DNA of 64,000 nt from Rhizobiaceae bacterium (GCA_027483885.1 JAIXTO010000168.1:20239-84238); one strand, 5' to 3'. Counted from the first letter of the stretch, positions 24,743-34,565 are shown. Numbers and translations are program-made. The notes: generated from the sequence alone by a model not told the origin.

Positions 24743-25896
24743 GACGCCTTTTCATGACAGGCGCTGCCCTGTGCAGCCTGTTGTTTTCGCATGCCCAAGC
24801 CGCAGAAACCGTCAAGATCGGCCTCGTATTGCCGATGACGGGCCCCTTCGCCTCGACCGGGCGTCAGGTGGAAGCCGGCGTAAAGGCCTATATGGCGCTG
24901 AATGGCGACACGGTGGCGGGCAAGAAGGTGGAAGTGGTGCTGCGCGACGACGCCGGAACGGCGGACCAGACGCGGCGCATCGCGCAGGAACTGGTGGTCA
25001 AGGACGGCGCCTCGATGCTGATGGGCTTTGGCCTGACGCCGCTGGCGCTGTCGGTTGCTCCGGTGCTGAGCCAGGCCAAGGTTCCCGCCATCATCACCTC
25101 GGCCACCACCTCGATCATCACCCAGAAATCCGATTATTTCGTGCGCACCAGCATGGCCGGCCCGCAATCGGCCGTGCCTGTCGCCACCTGGGCGGCCAAG
25201 AACGGGCTGAAGCGCGTCGTCACGCTCGTCTCCGATTACGGCCCCGGCATCGATATCGAAAAGGGCTTTACCGATCAGTTCAAGAAGGACGGTGGCGAGA
25301 TTCTGGAAGCGGTGCGTGTGCCCCTGCAGAACCCGGATTTCGCCCCCTTCCTGCAGCGGGTGCGCGATACCAAGCCGGATGCCGTCTTCGTCTTCGTACC
25401 CTCGGGCGTCGGCTCCATCTTCATGAAACAGTTCGTCGAACGTGGCCTTCGCGATGCCGGCATCAAGCTGATCGCAACCGGTGACGTGACCGACGATGAC
25501 CTGCTGAACGGCATGGGCGATGCGGCACTTGGCGTCATCACCGGCCACTTCTATTCCGCAAACCATGACAGCCCGGAAAACAAGGCGTTCGTGGCAGAGG
25601 TCCGCAAGGCCAACAAGAACATGCGGCCGAACTTCATGTCTGTCGGCGGCTATGATGCCATGGCGCTGGCCTATGCGGCGCTCAAAAAAACCAATGGCGA
25701 TACCGACGGCACCAAGCTGGTCGACGCCATGAAGGGCATGACGTGGGTCAGCCCCCGCGGGCCGATCACCATCGACGCGAAAACCCGCGACATCGTGCAG
25801 GACATCTACATGCGCGAGGTGAAGAAGGTGGATGGCGAGCTTTATAACGTCGAATTCGCCACCTTCCCGAAGGTGCGGGACCCGAACACGCCCTGA
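24727..25896 (+). CDS. HAAT-type ABC transporter substrate-binding protein (LivK-like)
   Basis: This 389-residue protein has a signal peptide (hydrophobic core LFMTGAALCSLLF, cleavage likely after AQAA). The mature part is a Peripla_BP_6 fold opening with VKIGLVLPMTGPFASTGRQ. It is the binding protein of the complete five-gene importer that follows. Such systems take up branched-chain amino acids, amides, aromatic acids or urea; the ligand cannot be read here. A GGGAGGAG site lies just before the ATG. A long hairpin after its stop separates it from the permease genes. Confidence 0.9.
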   Translation: MASVLRRLFMTGAALCSLLFSHAQAAETVKIGLVLPMTGPFASTGRQVEAGVKAYMALNGDTVAGKKVEVVLRDDAGTADQTRRIAQELVVKDGASMLMGFGLTPLALSVAPVLSQAKVPAIITSATTSIITQKSDYFVRTSMAGPQSAVPVATWAAKNGLKRVVTLVSDYGPGIDIEKGFTDQFKKDGGEILEAVRVPLQNPDFAPFLQRVRDTKPDAVFVFVPSGVGSIFMKQFVERGLRDAGIKLIATGDVTDDDLLNGMGDAALGVITGHFYSANHDSPENKAFVAEVRKANKNMRPNFMSVGGYDAMALAYAALKKTNGDTDGTKLVDAMKGMTWVSPRGPITIDAKTRDIVQDIYMREVKKVDGELYNVEFATFPKVRDPNTP

Positions 25897-25902
25897 TCGG
25901 CA

Positions 25903-25939
25903 GGATGCGCCGGCAAGGCTCACGCCTTTCGGCGCATCC
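25903..25939 (+). other. Strong hairpin after the binding-protein gene
   Basis: GGATGCGCCG and CGGCGCATCC form a perfect 10-bp stem around a 17-nt loop. A further GGCA/TGCC pairing is possible outside after a small bulge. It begins six bases after the stop codon. With no U-tract, it probably protects the upstream message from 3' decay and lets the binding protein be made in excess of the permeases. The remaining roughly 220 bp up to the next gene show no clear gene or site. Confidence 0.5.
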
Positions 25940-26159
25940 GTCTGCCGCATCAGATCCCTGGTGGCGCGGAACGGGACGGCTCTTCGGCAGCTTCGCCGCC
26001 CTCTTTCACCAGCCAGACACTGGATGCAGCGATAGTCGCCGGCATCCGGAGCGATGATGCAGCCATCAAAGCGCGTGCCGGGGCCTCAGCGTTCCGGCAG
26101 CAGACACACCCTGCGCCTGATCCGCGTCTTATCATGTCCCGCCATATCCGGGAGGAACG

Positions 26160-27020
26160 ATGCTGACAATCCTGTTCGATGGCATTGCCTATGGCATGCT
26201 GCTCTTCGTTCTTGCCTGCGGGCTGGCCGTGACGCTTGGCCTGATGAACTTCGTCAACCTTGCCCACGGCGCCTTTGCCATGGCCGGCGGTTACGTGACC
26301 GTGGTGCTGATGAACCGCTACGGCATTTCCTTTTACTGGTGCCTGCCGGCGGCATTTCTCCTCTCCGGCGCGCTTGGCGCATTGCTCGAGGTCACCCTCT
26401 ATCGCCGCCTCTACAGCGCCTCGCATCTGGATCAAGTGCTGTTTTCCATCGGCCTCGTTTTCATGGCCGTGGCGGGCGTGGATTATGTGATGGGCGGCCA
26501 GCAGCAGCTGATTTCGCTGCCAAGCGCCCTGTCGGGCCGGTTCAGCCTGATGGGCGTCGATATCGGCCGCTACCGGCTGTTCATTATCGTCCTCTGTGCA
26601 GCGCTCACCATCGCGCTTCAAACGACGCTTGCCAGAACCCGTATCGGCAGCCAGCTGCGGGCCGCCGTTGATGATGGACGGGTGGCGCGCGGGCTTGGCA
26701 TCAATGTCTCGCTGATCTTCATCCTGACATTTGCACTCGGATCGGGCCTTGCCGGCCTCGGCGGTGCGCTCGGGGTGGAACTGCTGGGGCTCGATCCGAA
26801 TTTTCCGCTGAAATACCTCATCTATTTCATGATCGTTGTGACGATCGGCGGCACATCCTCCATTACCGGGCCGTTTCTGGCCGCCCTGCTGCTGGGTATT
26901 GCCGATGTGGCGGGTAAATATTACCTGCCGTCGCTTGGGGCCTTCATCATCTATGCGGTGATGATCGCCTTCCTGATCCTGCGCCCCAACGGGCTGTTTT
27001 CCAGGGAGGGAGGACGATGA
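26160..27020 (+). CDS. HAAT-type ABC permease (LivH-like)
   Basis: This 286-residue inner-membrane protein has about eight helices. The typical LivH opening is visible (LFDGIAYGMLLFVLACGLAVTLGLMNFVNLAHG), as is the coupling segment with RAAVDDGRVARGLGINV. The late segment VVTIGGTSSITGPFLAALLLG is also family-typical. GGGAGGAA precedes the ATG. It overlaps the next permease gene by four bases, showing tight coupling. Confidence 0.9.
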   Translation: MLTILFDGIAYGMLLFVLACGLAVTLGLMNFVNLAHGAFAMAGGYVTVVLMNRYGISFYWCLPAAFLLSGALGALLEVTLYRRLYSASHLDQVLFSIGLVFMAVAGVDYVMGGQQQLISLPSALSGRFSLMGVDIGRYRLFIIVLCAALTIALQTTLARTRIGSQLRAAVDDGRVARGLGINVSLIFILTFALGSGLAGLGGALGVELLGLDPNFPLKYLIYFMIVVTIGGTSSITGPFLAALLLGIADVAGKYYLPSLGAFIIYAVMIAFLILRPNGLFSREGGR

Positions 27021-28048
27021 GCCGACTGCCCCGACAGGCGCTCGCCAGCGCCTTCCTTCACCGCAAGGCCCGCTGGAAACCGCTGGAATTTGCCTTCTGG
27101 ATAACAGCACTTGGAGCAGCCTTTGCATTTCCCTCGCAGCAATTGCTGCTGAGCGAGATCGCCATCCTGGCGCTCTTTGCCCTGTCGCTCGATCTGATCG
27201 TCGGTTATGCCGGCATCCTGTCGCTGGGTCACGCCGCCTTCTTTGGGATCGGCGCCTATGCCGCCGGGCTTATCAGCCTGCATGCTGTGGCAGAACCGGT
27301 CACGGGGCTGATCCTGTCCGGCGCGATTGCCGGCCTTGCCGGTCTTGCCACCAGCTTTCTCGTCTTGCGCGGCAGCGATCTCACCAAGCTGATGACAACG
27401 TTCGGCGTCAGCATGCTTCTGGCGGAAGCGGCAAACCAGGCCGCCTGGCTGACAGGCGGTGCCGACGGCTTGAGCGGCATCGTGATCGATCCCATCGTTG
27501 GCCTGTTCGAATTCGATCTCTTCGGGCGCACCGGCTATCTCTACTGCCTGGGGGTGCTGTTTGCCGCGATGTTCATCGCGCGCCGCATCGTCAATTCGCC
27601 CTTCGGCCTGTCGCTGAAGGCGATCAAGCGCAACAGCCGGCGGGCGGCGATGCTGGGCATTTCGCCCAATCGCCGGATCGTTGCCATCTACACTTTATCT
27701 GCACTCTATGCCGGCTTTTCCGGCGCGCTTCTGACCCAGACAACCAGCTTTGTTTCGCCCGATGTGCTGGCCTTTCACCGCTCTGCCGACGTGCTGCTCG
27801 TTCTCGTGCTGGGTGGCGTCGGTTATCTCTACGGGGGCGTGATCGGGGCTGTGATATTCACCGTGCTGCGCGCCTGGCTGTCGGTCGTCACCCCGCAATA
27901 CTGGATGTTCTGGATCGGGCTGATCCTGGTGGCGCTTGTGCTTGTCGGACGTGATCGCATCAGCCCTGCCCGGCTTCTGGCCGGGCTACGGGCGCGAACC
28001 GGCCGCCCTGCCTCCAGTCCCGCACAACATCAAAAGGAGGAGGCATGA
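27017..28048 (+). CDS. HAAT-type ABC permease (LivM-like)
   Basis: This 343-residue inner-membrane protein is of the LivM group: LSLDLIVGYAGILSLGHAAFFGIGAYAAG near residue 55, the coupling segment KAIKRNSRRAAMLGISPNR and VLGGVGYLYGGVIGAVIFT. The N-terminus (about 20 residues) and C-terminal tail are basic and cytoplasmic. It starts at an ATG that overlaps the LivH-like stop and ends overlapping the next ATG. It pairs with the LivH-like protein to form the channel. Confidence 0.9.
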   Translation: MSRLPRQALASAFLHRKARWKPLEFAFWITALGAAFAFPSQQLLLSEIAILALFALSLDLIVGYAGILSLGHAAFFGIGAYAAGLISLHAVAEPVTGLILSGAIAGLAGLATSFLVLRGSDLTKLMTTFGVSMLLAEAANQAAWLTGGADGLSGIVIDPIVGLFEFDLFGRTGYLYCLGVLFAAMFIARRIVNSPFGLSLKAIKRNSRRAAMLGISPNRRIVAIYTLSALYAGFSGALLTQTTSFVSPDVLAFHRSADVLLVLVLGGVGYLYGGVIGAVIFTVLRAWLSVVTPQYWMFWIGLILVALVLVGRDRISPARLLAGLRARTGRPASSPAQHQKEEA

Positions 28049-28791
28049 CACCCGCACTCGAAACGCGCGCACTGGTCAAACGCTTCGGCGGCCTTGTCGT
28101 GACCAATGATGTTTCGCTGTCCGTCGCCCCCGGTGCCCGCCATGCGCTGATCGGCCCGAACGGCGCCGGCAAGACCACGATCATCAACCTCCTCACCGGC
28201 GCGCTCACCCCCAGCAGCGGGCGCATCCTGATCGGCGGCGAGGACATGACCGATGCGACACCCTTTGCCCGCGTGAAAAAGGGCATGGCCCGCACCTTCC
28301 AGATCAACCAGCTGTTTGACGACCTGACGCCGCTGGAATCGATGGTGCTGGCGGTGAGTGAACGGCTGGGACACGGCACCCGCTTCTGGCGGCCTCTCGC
28401 CTCTGACAGGCAAGCGGCCGCAGAAGCCGCCGATATCCTTGAGCGCTTCCGCCTTGCCGACGTGATGTGCCTGCCGACGCGCGGTCTTCCCTATGGCAAG
28501 CAACGCCTGCTTGAAATCGCCCTTGCCATCGCGCTGAAGCCGAAGGTGCTTCTGCTCGACGAACCGGCCGCCGGCGTGCCGGAGGAGGATCGCCACGAGG
28601 TGCTGACCATCGTGCGCGACCTGCCGACGGATGTGACGGTGGTGCTGATCGAGCATGACATGGACCTGGTGTTTTCCTTTGCCGACCGCATTTCGGTTCT
28701 GGCGGCCGGCCGGCTGTTTGCCGAAGGCAGCGTCGCCGACATTTCCCGCAATCCCGACGTGAAGGCCATCTATCTCGGAGATGCCGCATGA
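28045..28791 (+). CDS. HAAT-type ABC ATP-binding protein (LivG-like)
   Basis: This 248-residue ATPase has Walker [10 protein letters not shown] near residue 38. The usual LSGG signature is replaced by GLPYGKQR, a variation often seen in LivG-type subunits. Walker B is [13 protein letters not shown] and the switch is IEHDMD. The LivG mark ARTFQINQLF is present. An AAAGGAGGAGG ribosome-binding site lies before the ATG within the end of the permease gene. Confidence 0.9.
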   Translation: MTPALETRALVKRFGGLVVTNDVSLSVAPGARHALIGPNGAGKTTIINLLTGALTPSSGRILIGGEDMTDATPFARVKKGMARTFQINQLFDDLTPLESMVLAVSERLGHGTRFWRPLASDRQAAAEAADILERFRLADVMCLPTRGLPYGKQRLLEIALAIALKPKVLLLDEPAAGVPEEDRHEVLTIVRDLPTDVTVVLIEHDMDLVFSFADRISVLAAGRLFAEGSVADISRNPDVKAIYLGDAA

Positions 28792-29486
28792 CCCAATTGC
28801 TGCGCATCGAACAATTGGTCTGCGGTTATGACGACGCCCAGGTGCTGAACCGCATCGACCTTTCGCTTGGCGAAGGGCAATCGCTGGCCCTGCTCGGGCG
28901 CAACGGTGCCGGCAAGACGACGCTGATCAACAGCATTGTCGGGGTGACCACCCATCATGCCGGCCGCATTCACCTCAACGGCGAAGACATCACGCGGCTC
29001 CGCCCGGAACAGCGCGCCGCGCGCGGCATCGGCTGGGTGCCGCAGGAGCGCAACATCTTCCGATCGCTGACGGTGGAGGAAAACCTCACCGCCTCCGCCC
29101 GCGCCGGCCGCTGGGACCTTTCCACCATCTATGCCATGTTTCCGCGATTGAAGGAGCGCCGCCGAAACCTTGGCAACCAGCTTTCCGGCGGTGAACAGCA
29201 GATGCTGGCCGTGGGCCGCGCCCTGATGCTCAATCCCAAACTCCTGCTTCTCGATGAGCCCCTGGAAGGGCTGGCACCGATCATCGTGGACGAACTTCTG
29301 GCAGCGCTGCGCCGCATCGTCACCGAAGAAGGCCTGGCAGCGATCATCGTGGAGCAGAAGGCCCGCAAGATCCTGCCGCTGACGGACGAGGCCATCGTCC
29401 TCAACCGCGGCAGTATCGCCCTTGCCGCAGCCTCGGGAGACCTCTTGGACAATCCTCACCAGATGGACGCGCTGCTGGCGATCTGA
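28788..29486 (+). CDS. HAAT-type ABC ATP-binding protein (LivF-like)
   Basis: This 232-residue ATPase has Walker A GRNGAGKTT, the LivF-typical GWVPQERNIFRSLTVEENL, signature LSGGEQQM and Walker B LLDEPLEGLAP. It overlaps the LivG-like gene by four bases and closes the five-gene importer operon. About 110 bp separate its stop from that of the convergent autotransporter gene, and that gap contains a terminator for the opposite strand. Confidence 0.9.
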   Translation: MTQLLRIEQLVCGYDDAQVLNRIDLSLGEGQSLALLGRNGAGKTTLINSIVGVTTHHAGRIHLNGEDITRLRPEQRAARGIGWVPQERNIFRSLTVEENLTASARAGRWDLSTIYAMFPRLKERRRNLGNQLSGGEQQMLAVGRALMLNPKLLLLDEPLEGLAPIIVDELLAALRRIVTEEGLAAIIVEQKARKILPLTDEAIVLNRGSIALAAASGDLLDNPHQMDALLAI

Positions 29487-29537
29487 GCCGCAGCCATTCT
29501 CCCCCCACCGTGACCAGGCCTGCCCGCAGCCGCGCAT

Positions 29538-29569
29538 AAAAAAGGCACGGCGCTGAAGAACGCCGTGCC
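29538..29569 (-). terminator. Rho-independent terminator of the autotransporter gene
   Basis: GGCACGGCG and CGCCGTGCC form a perfect 9-bp GC-rich stem with an 8-nt loop. On the minus strand it is followed by a run of six T. It lies 26 bp beyond the autotransporter stop. The stem may also act on the convergent importer operon, though it lacks a T-run in that direction. Confidence 0.85.
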
Positions 29570-29594
29570 GAAGTGTCCACTTGCAATCGTCAGC

Positions 29595-32500
29595 CTAGAA
29601 CTTGATGCTCAATTTGCTGCCGAAGATCTGCGACGTGGTCGTCGAACCGAAAGCACCGTCATAATAGAGACGCAGCGTTGCGGCTTCGCCGGCAAACACA
29701 TCCGCGCCGACCGAAGCGCGCCACAGCGTGCGGTCGGTGGACGAGGATACGTTGAACGGCGACACACCACCGGTATCGGATGAGAACGTGCCGGCCAGCA
29801 TGACGCTGTCATCCGAATAGACGCTGACGCCACCGCTCACATAAGGACGGATCAGCATGTCGTCACCCAGCGCAAACTGGGTGCCGGCCTCCAGCGAGGG
29901 CGTGATGCTGAACACCGTCTGGTCGCTCGACTGCATGCTGAGGGCTGCAATGCCGCCGGTTTCGGTTTCGGCCCCCTGGCGCGAATAGATCATGTCCAGA
30001 TCGAGGATCGGACGAAGATAGGCATCCTCGTTCTGGAACGTATAGGCGGCGCGCAGGCGGGCGTTGATGGTGGCAACCTCGGGGCTTCCGGTCAGCGTAT
30101 CGGAAATGCTGCCGAAGCTGACCTGGCGTGTGGTGTCGTACCAGCCGTAGCTGCCGGAAACAGAGGCGGCAAACAGGGCAGCGCCCGGCGTGTATTTCAG
30201 CACCGCACCGGCATAGGCCGTGCTGCCATCGCTGCTGCCATAGGTGCTGTCGGTGTTTTCGGTGGAACCACCAAGGCCGAAGCCGAGGCGCCAGTCCGGC
30301 GCAATCGCCATCTGGGCACCGCCGGTAAAGCTCCAGCTGTCGGTGTCGGAGCCAACCGTATCGGCAGTATCGTCGCGAGTGACACGACGGCGCTCCACCT
30401 TCACCCAGCCGCATTCGCCTTCAGCACCGAAGAAGCTGGCGCCTTCCGTGACACGGCAGCTCATCAGGTTGTTGGTAAAGCCGATATTGGCCACGCGGGC
30501 AGCATCCGTGTCAGCCAGAAGCACTTCCGGAGACAGCTGCTCAAGAGCCGCATTGTACTCCTCGATCGAGCCGAGATTGGCAAGGCTGAGCAGGATGGGT
30601 TGGAGGCTGTTTGAGGCTGCGAACGAGCGGTTGAAATAATCGCCAAGCGGCTGGCTGTTGCGGGTCTGGCCGGCTGGCGAGAAGTTGATGCCGTTGACCG
30701 TCACCGTCGCATTGGTGCCGTCATCGGTGACAGAACCGTCGATAACAGGGTTCGACAGAGACATTGTCTGCTCGGTGATCCCCGTTCCGCTTGTCAGGAA
30801 GACATAGCTGCTGGCGGTGTTGGCAAGCGAGATGAAGTTCAGATTAAGGCTGCCGTTGAGCTTTGCCGCGCCCGAGACGGCCAGTGTATCGGAGGTGGCA
30901 TTGGCGCCGTCGATATCGATCCGCAAGGTGCCGGTGGAGGTGTTTTCGAACGAGCCGATCACGCTCGTGCTCGCCACCGTGCCGAATCCGCCCGGCGAGA
31001 TCGTGCCGGCATTGGTCAGCCAGTTGCCGCTTCCGAGGTCGACGAGCGACCCGGTCTCGAACAATGCGTTTGTGCGGTTGGTGAAGCTGTTTGGCCCGGT
31101 ATCTGCCAGATCGACATTGCCACGGATCGTTCCATAGTTGTCGACAGACGTGTTGGCATTGTCGCCGGCGATGGCAAGGCCATTGATGCCGGCGCTGTTG
31201 GTGAGCGTACCGTAGTTGACGAGCGAGCTGTTGGAACCGTTGACGAAGGTGACAGCAGCACCCGTAGTGCCGCCGGTCACCGTGCCGGCATTGACAGTCG
31301 CAGACAACGAACCCCAACCTTCGAGATAGATGCCGTTCACGCTGCCGGTGAGGTTGCCGGAACTGGTCACCGAAACATTGGCATTGATGGAGGAGGCAAA
31401 GATCGCATCTCTCGTCGTGGAGCTTATATTGCCCGTATTCGTAACGCTGACATCGTTGGTGTCGCTGAGGTTCGTCGCATTGATACCATAGAGGCTGGCG
31501 GTGATATTGCCCGTATTGGTAACCTCTACCGCTGCCCGAGCCGAAGACGCCACGATGCCGCTTGCTGCGGTAATGTTGCCCTGCTGCTCAACCTTAACGG
31601 TCCGATCATCGCTGAGGTTCGATGCATTGATACCGGCAAGCTTTGCCGTGATGTCACCCGTCTGGTTGACGTTCACGCCAGCCTGAGCCGAGGACGCGGT
31701 AATGCCAGCGCCGTTGGCGGCGGTGATCGCGCCCTGCCACGTGACAGCAACGGCATTCGAGTTGCTGGTGTTCGACGCATTGATGCCGGCATCATCTGCC
31801 ACGATGGCACCGCTGCCGTTTACAGTGACCGCGCCCGTGGCGGACGACGCCAGGATACCGTCCCGATTATAGGCGGTGAGGTCGCCGGTCTGCGTAACGC
31901 TGACCGTGCCATTGCCGGTGTTGGAGGCATTGATGCCGTAGAGATCGGCAAGAACCGTGCCGGTGGATGTCACTGTGACATTGCCGCCATCGGACGAGGC
32001 CAGGATGCCGCTGCCGCTGTAGGAGGTCAGGCTGCCATCTGTGTGGGTGACGGTGACGGACTGGTTGCTAACGTTGCTGGCATCGATACCGTTGGTCTTG
32101 GAAAGCAGCCGTCCCGACTGCGTGACCGACACGGCCCCGTTCGGTGAATAGGCAATGATGCCCGCGCCATCATAGGATTCCACGCCGCCGGTTGCATTGA
32201 CCGTAACGGCCGAACTGCTGGCATTGCGAACGGTAATGGCGTCGGTCTTTGCCGTAACCGCGCCGTTGGCGGCAACCGAGGCCGCGCCGTTGGCCGCATA
32301 GGCAAGGATACCCTTGCCGTCCCAGGCATAGACGAGACCGGTCTGGTTGACCGTGACGCCTGACCCGTTTGTATAGGCGTAGATGCCGTAGGTCTTGGCG
32401 GAAAGGTCTCCTGTCGCGATCACGTTGATCGTGCCGTTCGGGGCATTGGACCAGATGGCCGCCCCGGTATCCGAGGTTACGTTGCCCCTCTGGGTGATTG

Positions 32501-34565
32501 CGATATTGCCATTGGTGGCATCGACAATGATACCGTCGCTATTGGCCTGCACGGCACCGGTGTTGTCGACGGTCACGTTCCCATCGGTCGAATTGGCCAG
32601 AATGCCTTTGCCGCTGACCGACCAGATGCCGCCCGATGTCGTGATGTCGAGAGCGCCGCTGCCAGCTTTGATCGCATGGATCGCATCGGCATCGGAAATG
32701 ATCATGCCGGCGGACTCAACCTTCAGCGCGCCGTTTGCCGCATAGGCGTCGATGCCGGCGCCGGCAGACACGTTAACCGAACCGGTCTGCTTAACGGTGA
32801 CATCGCCATTCTGCGAATTTGCATAAACGCCATAGGTCTTGGCAGACAGATTGCCGTTAGACGTCACCGTAATGGCGCCGTTCGGGGCGGACGCAAAGAG
32901 TGCAGCATCGTTGTTAGAGGTGACATTGCCGGTCTGATTGATATCAACGGTGGAGTTGGTGGCAACGCCCTTGATGCCGGCGCCGCTCGACTGGATGACA
33001 CCCTGGTTGGTGATCGTCACCGTGCCGTTCGATGAGTTCGCATCAATACCGATGCCGCTCGTGGAGGTGATGTTGCCACTGCGGTTGATGGACGAGGAAC
33101 CGGTGCCGCGGCTGGACACGACGATTGCCGAGCCCGTGGCCGTAACGGCTCCGGAACCCGTCAGGGTGGCATTGTCGACACGGGAATCAATGCTGATGCC
33201 GATGGCACCGGATGTGATGTCACCTGACTGGACAACCGATGCCGCACCATTGTTGGCCAAGGCATCGACACCATTGCCTGCGGACGTGATGGTGCCTGTT
33301 CCGAGGACGGAAACCGTTCCCGTTGTGGAACGGGCCACGATGCCTCGACCCACGCTGGAATTGATCGTGCCGGACTGGTTGACCGTGACGTTGCCACCTG
33401 CGGCATAGGCGTTGATCGCATCATTCGTGGAGGTGATGGAACCGTTGTTGGTGACGATCACGCCGCCGTTCAGGCCTATTGCCTCGATGCCATATCCATC
33501 GCGCGCGATCAGCGAGCCGGTGTGGCTAACATTGACGACGGTCGTTGCCGTCTCTTCCGCCGAACTGGCATGAATGCCTGTGCCGCCGGCATCGATATCG
33601 CCGGTGACCGTCAGAGACACAGCGCCCCGCGCTTCGGCCCACAGACCATCGTCTGTTGTCGTGGTGATGTTGCCGACATGGGTGGCCAGAACCGTGCCCG
33701 CCGCACCATGGCTCTCCAGGTGCAGGCCCTGCGTGCCGGAGACGATATTGCCTGTGGTGGCAGAGGCGATGGAACCGTTGCTGAAGCCATAGATGCCATA
33801 ACCGGTTGTGGCATTGATAGCGGCATCGCTCTTGATATCGAGAAGGCCGTTTCCGTTCGAGGCAAGGTTGATGCCATCGACGGACGCGTTGATCGTTGCC
33901 GTGTTGACCAGCTTGATAGCGCCCGCCTGCGCGGGGTCGATGCCGGTATCGGCAACGATGCCGGAGCCGGCATTCGAGGTGAGGCTGCCGGCCACATTGA
34001 GGTCGATCGTGCCCGTCGACTGGCCATGCACCTTTATGGCGTCGAGCTGGGCCTGAACGACACCGCCTATGGTGACATCGATATCACCTTCCGTATCCAC
34101 ATAGATGCCGTGGGCAGCGTCCGAACTGAGATTGCCGGTCAGATTAAGGCTGATCGCCTCACCACCAAGGCTTCGTGCTTCAATCGCATCGGCATCCGCC
34201 CCGCTGGCAGAAAGTGTCTGGGTGGTATTGAGATTGATGATGATCGGCCCGTTGGTCGAGACGAAGTTGATGACGTCTTCTCCGGAAACGCCATTGACAT
34301 CACCGGTCAGGTTCGTGACGCCGAGTGTCGTGATCGGATCGGTGACGGGCGAAAAGCTGCTGATTGCGCCATCGCAACTGCGGATGCTGCCAACGTCAAG
34401 GCATGCAGCCTCCGCGGTGCTGCCGGTCGCGGCCCATAACAGCCCAATCGCCGTTCCCGCCATCAGCCCCGTCAGCGAACAGCTTGAAGCGCGCCGACGA
34501 AGGAGGCCGTTTGCAGATCCGTTCTGTCCTTTGGATGAAACACTCTTTTGTTTCGGGCTCATCAT
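29595..34565 (-). CDS. Large autotransporter with beta-helical repeat passenger
   Basis: This 1656-residue type Va secreted protein has a long signal region of about 50 residues: a basic part with LLRRRASS, a hydrophobic core and likely cleavage near STAEA. Residues about 150-1090 are dozens of related 20-24-residue units of the pattern G-x-I/L-x-A/S ... G-I-x-A-x-S-x-x-G-x-V-x-V, predicting a right-handed beta-helix. A Gly/Asn/Ser-rich linker follows. The C-terminal roughly 270 residues are an autotransporter barrel that ends in Phe, the usual outer-membrane signature. Two Cys lie at the barrel junction. GGAGGG precedes tandem ATGs at 34565 and 34562. It probably acts as a surface adhesin or in aggregation. 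It follows the glycosyltransferase gene on the same strand. Confidence 0.92.
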   Translation of the reverse strand: MMSPKQKSVSSKGQNGSANGLLRRRASSCSLTGLMAGTAIGLLWAATGSTAEAACLDVGSIRSCDGAISSFSPVTDPITTLGVTNLTGDVNGVSGEDVINFVSTNGPIIINLNTTQTLSASGADADAIEARSLGGEAISLNLTGNLSSDAAHGIYVDTEGDIDVTIGGVVQAQLDAIKVHGQSTGTIDLNVAGSLTSNAGSGIVADTGIDPAQAGAIKLVNTATINASVDGINLASNGNGLLDIKSDAAINATTGYGIYGFSNGSIASATTGNIVSGTQGLHLESHGAAGTVLATHVGNITTTTDDGLWAEARGAVSLTVTGDIDAGGTGIHASSAEETATTVVNVSHTGSLIARDGYGIEAIGLNGGVIVTNNGSITSTNDAINAYAAGGNVTVNQSGTINSSVGRGIVARSTTGTVSVLGTGTITSAGNGVDALANNGAASVVQSGDITSGAIGISIDSRVDNATLTGSGAVTATGSAIVVSSRGTGSSSINRSGNITSTSGIGIDANSSNGTVTITNQGVIQSSGAGIKGVATNSTVDINQTGNVTSNNDAALFASAPNGAITVTSNGNLSAKTYGVYANSQNGDVTVKQTGSVNVSAGAGIDAYAANGALKVESAGMIISDADAIHAIKAGSGALDITTSGGIWSVSGKGILANSTDGNVTVDNTGAVQANSDGIIVDATNGNIAITQRGNVTSDTGAAIWSNAPNGTINVIATGDLSAKTYGIYAYTNGSGVTVNQTGLVYAWDGKGILAYAANGAASVAANGAVTAKTDAITVRNASSSAVTVNATGGVESYDGAGIIAYSPNGAVSVTQSGRLLSKTNGIDASNVSNQSVTVTHTDGSLTSYSGSGILASSDGGNVTVTSTGTVLADLYGINASNTGNGTVSVTQTGDLTAYNRDGILASSATGAVTVNGSGAIVADDAGINASNTSNSNAVAVTWQGAITAANGAGITASSAQAGVNVNQTGDITAKLAGINASNLSDDRTVKVEQQGNITAASGIVASSARAAVEVTNTGNITASLYGINATNLSDTNDVSVTNTGNISSTTRDAIFASSINANVSVTSSGNLTGSVNGIYLEGWGSLSATVNAGTVTGGTTGAAVTFVNGSNSSLVNYGTLTNSAGINGLAIAGDNANTSVDNYGTIRGNVDLADTGPNSFTNRTNALFETGSLVDLGSGNWLTNAGTISPGGFGTVASTSVIGSFENTSTGTLRIDIDGANATSDTLAVSGAAKLNGSLNLNFISLANTASSYVFLTSGTGITEQTMSLSNPVIDGSVTDDGTNATVTVNGINFSPAGQTRNSQPLGDYFNRSFAASNSLQPILLSLANLGSIEEYNAALEQLSPEVLLADTDAARVANIGFTNNLMSCRVTEGASFFGAEGECGWVKVERRRVTRDDTADTVGSDTDSWSFTGGAQMAIAPDWRLGFGLGGSTENTDSTYGSSDGSTAYAGAVLKYTPGAALFAASVSGSYGWYDTTRQVSFGSISDTLTGSPEVATINARLRAAYTFQNEDAYLRPILDLDMIYSRQGAETETGGIAALSMQSSDQTVFSITPSLEAGTQFALGDDMLIRPYVSGGVSVYSDDSVMLAGTFSSDTGGVSPFNVSSSTDRTLWRASVGADVFAGEAATLRLYYDGAFGSTTTSQIFGSKLSIKF
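31320..34140 (-). repeat. Coding tandem-like repeats of the autotransporter passenger
   Basis: This segment codes for about 40 degenerate units of 20-24 codons with recurrent phrases such as GINASN, GILASS, NGAVSV, VTVTQTGD-like and AKTYG(I/V)YA. Two larger blocks containing APNGxIxV-x-GxLSAKTYG recur around 32,400 and 32,870. The repeats are diverged at DNA level, so this is an old internal duplication, but local recombination between blocks remains possible. It is not a CRISPR array. Confidence 0.75.

Noticed and set aside
29487..29537. Terminator for the HAAT operon on the plus strand
   Set aside because: The only strong stem (29544-29569) has its T-run on the minus-strand side, so it is assigned to the autotransporter; plus-strand termination there is unproven.
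31320..34140. Repetitive DNA resembling a repeat array
   Set aside because: Repeats are in frame, degenerate and coding (autotransporter beta-helix). There are no conserved direct repeats with unique spacers and no cas genes, so it is not CRISPR.
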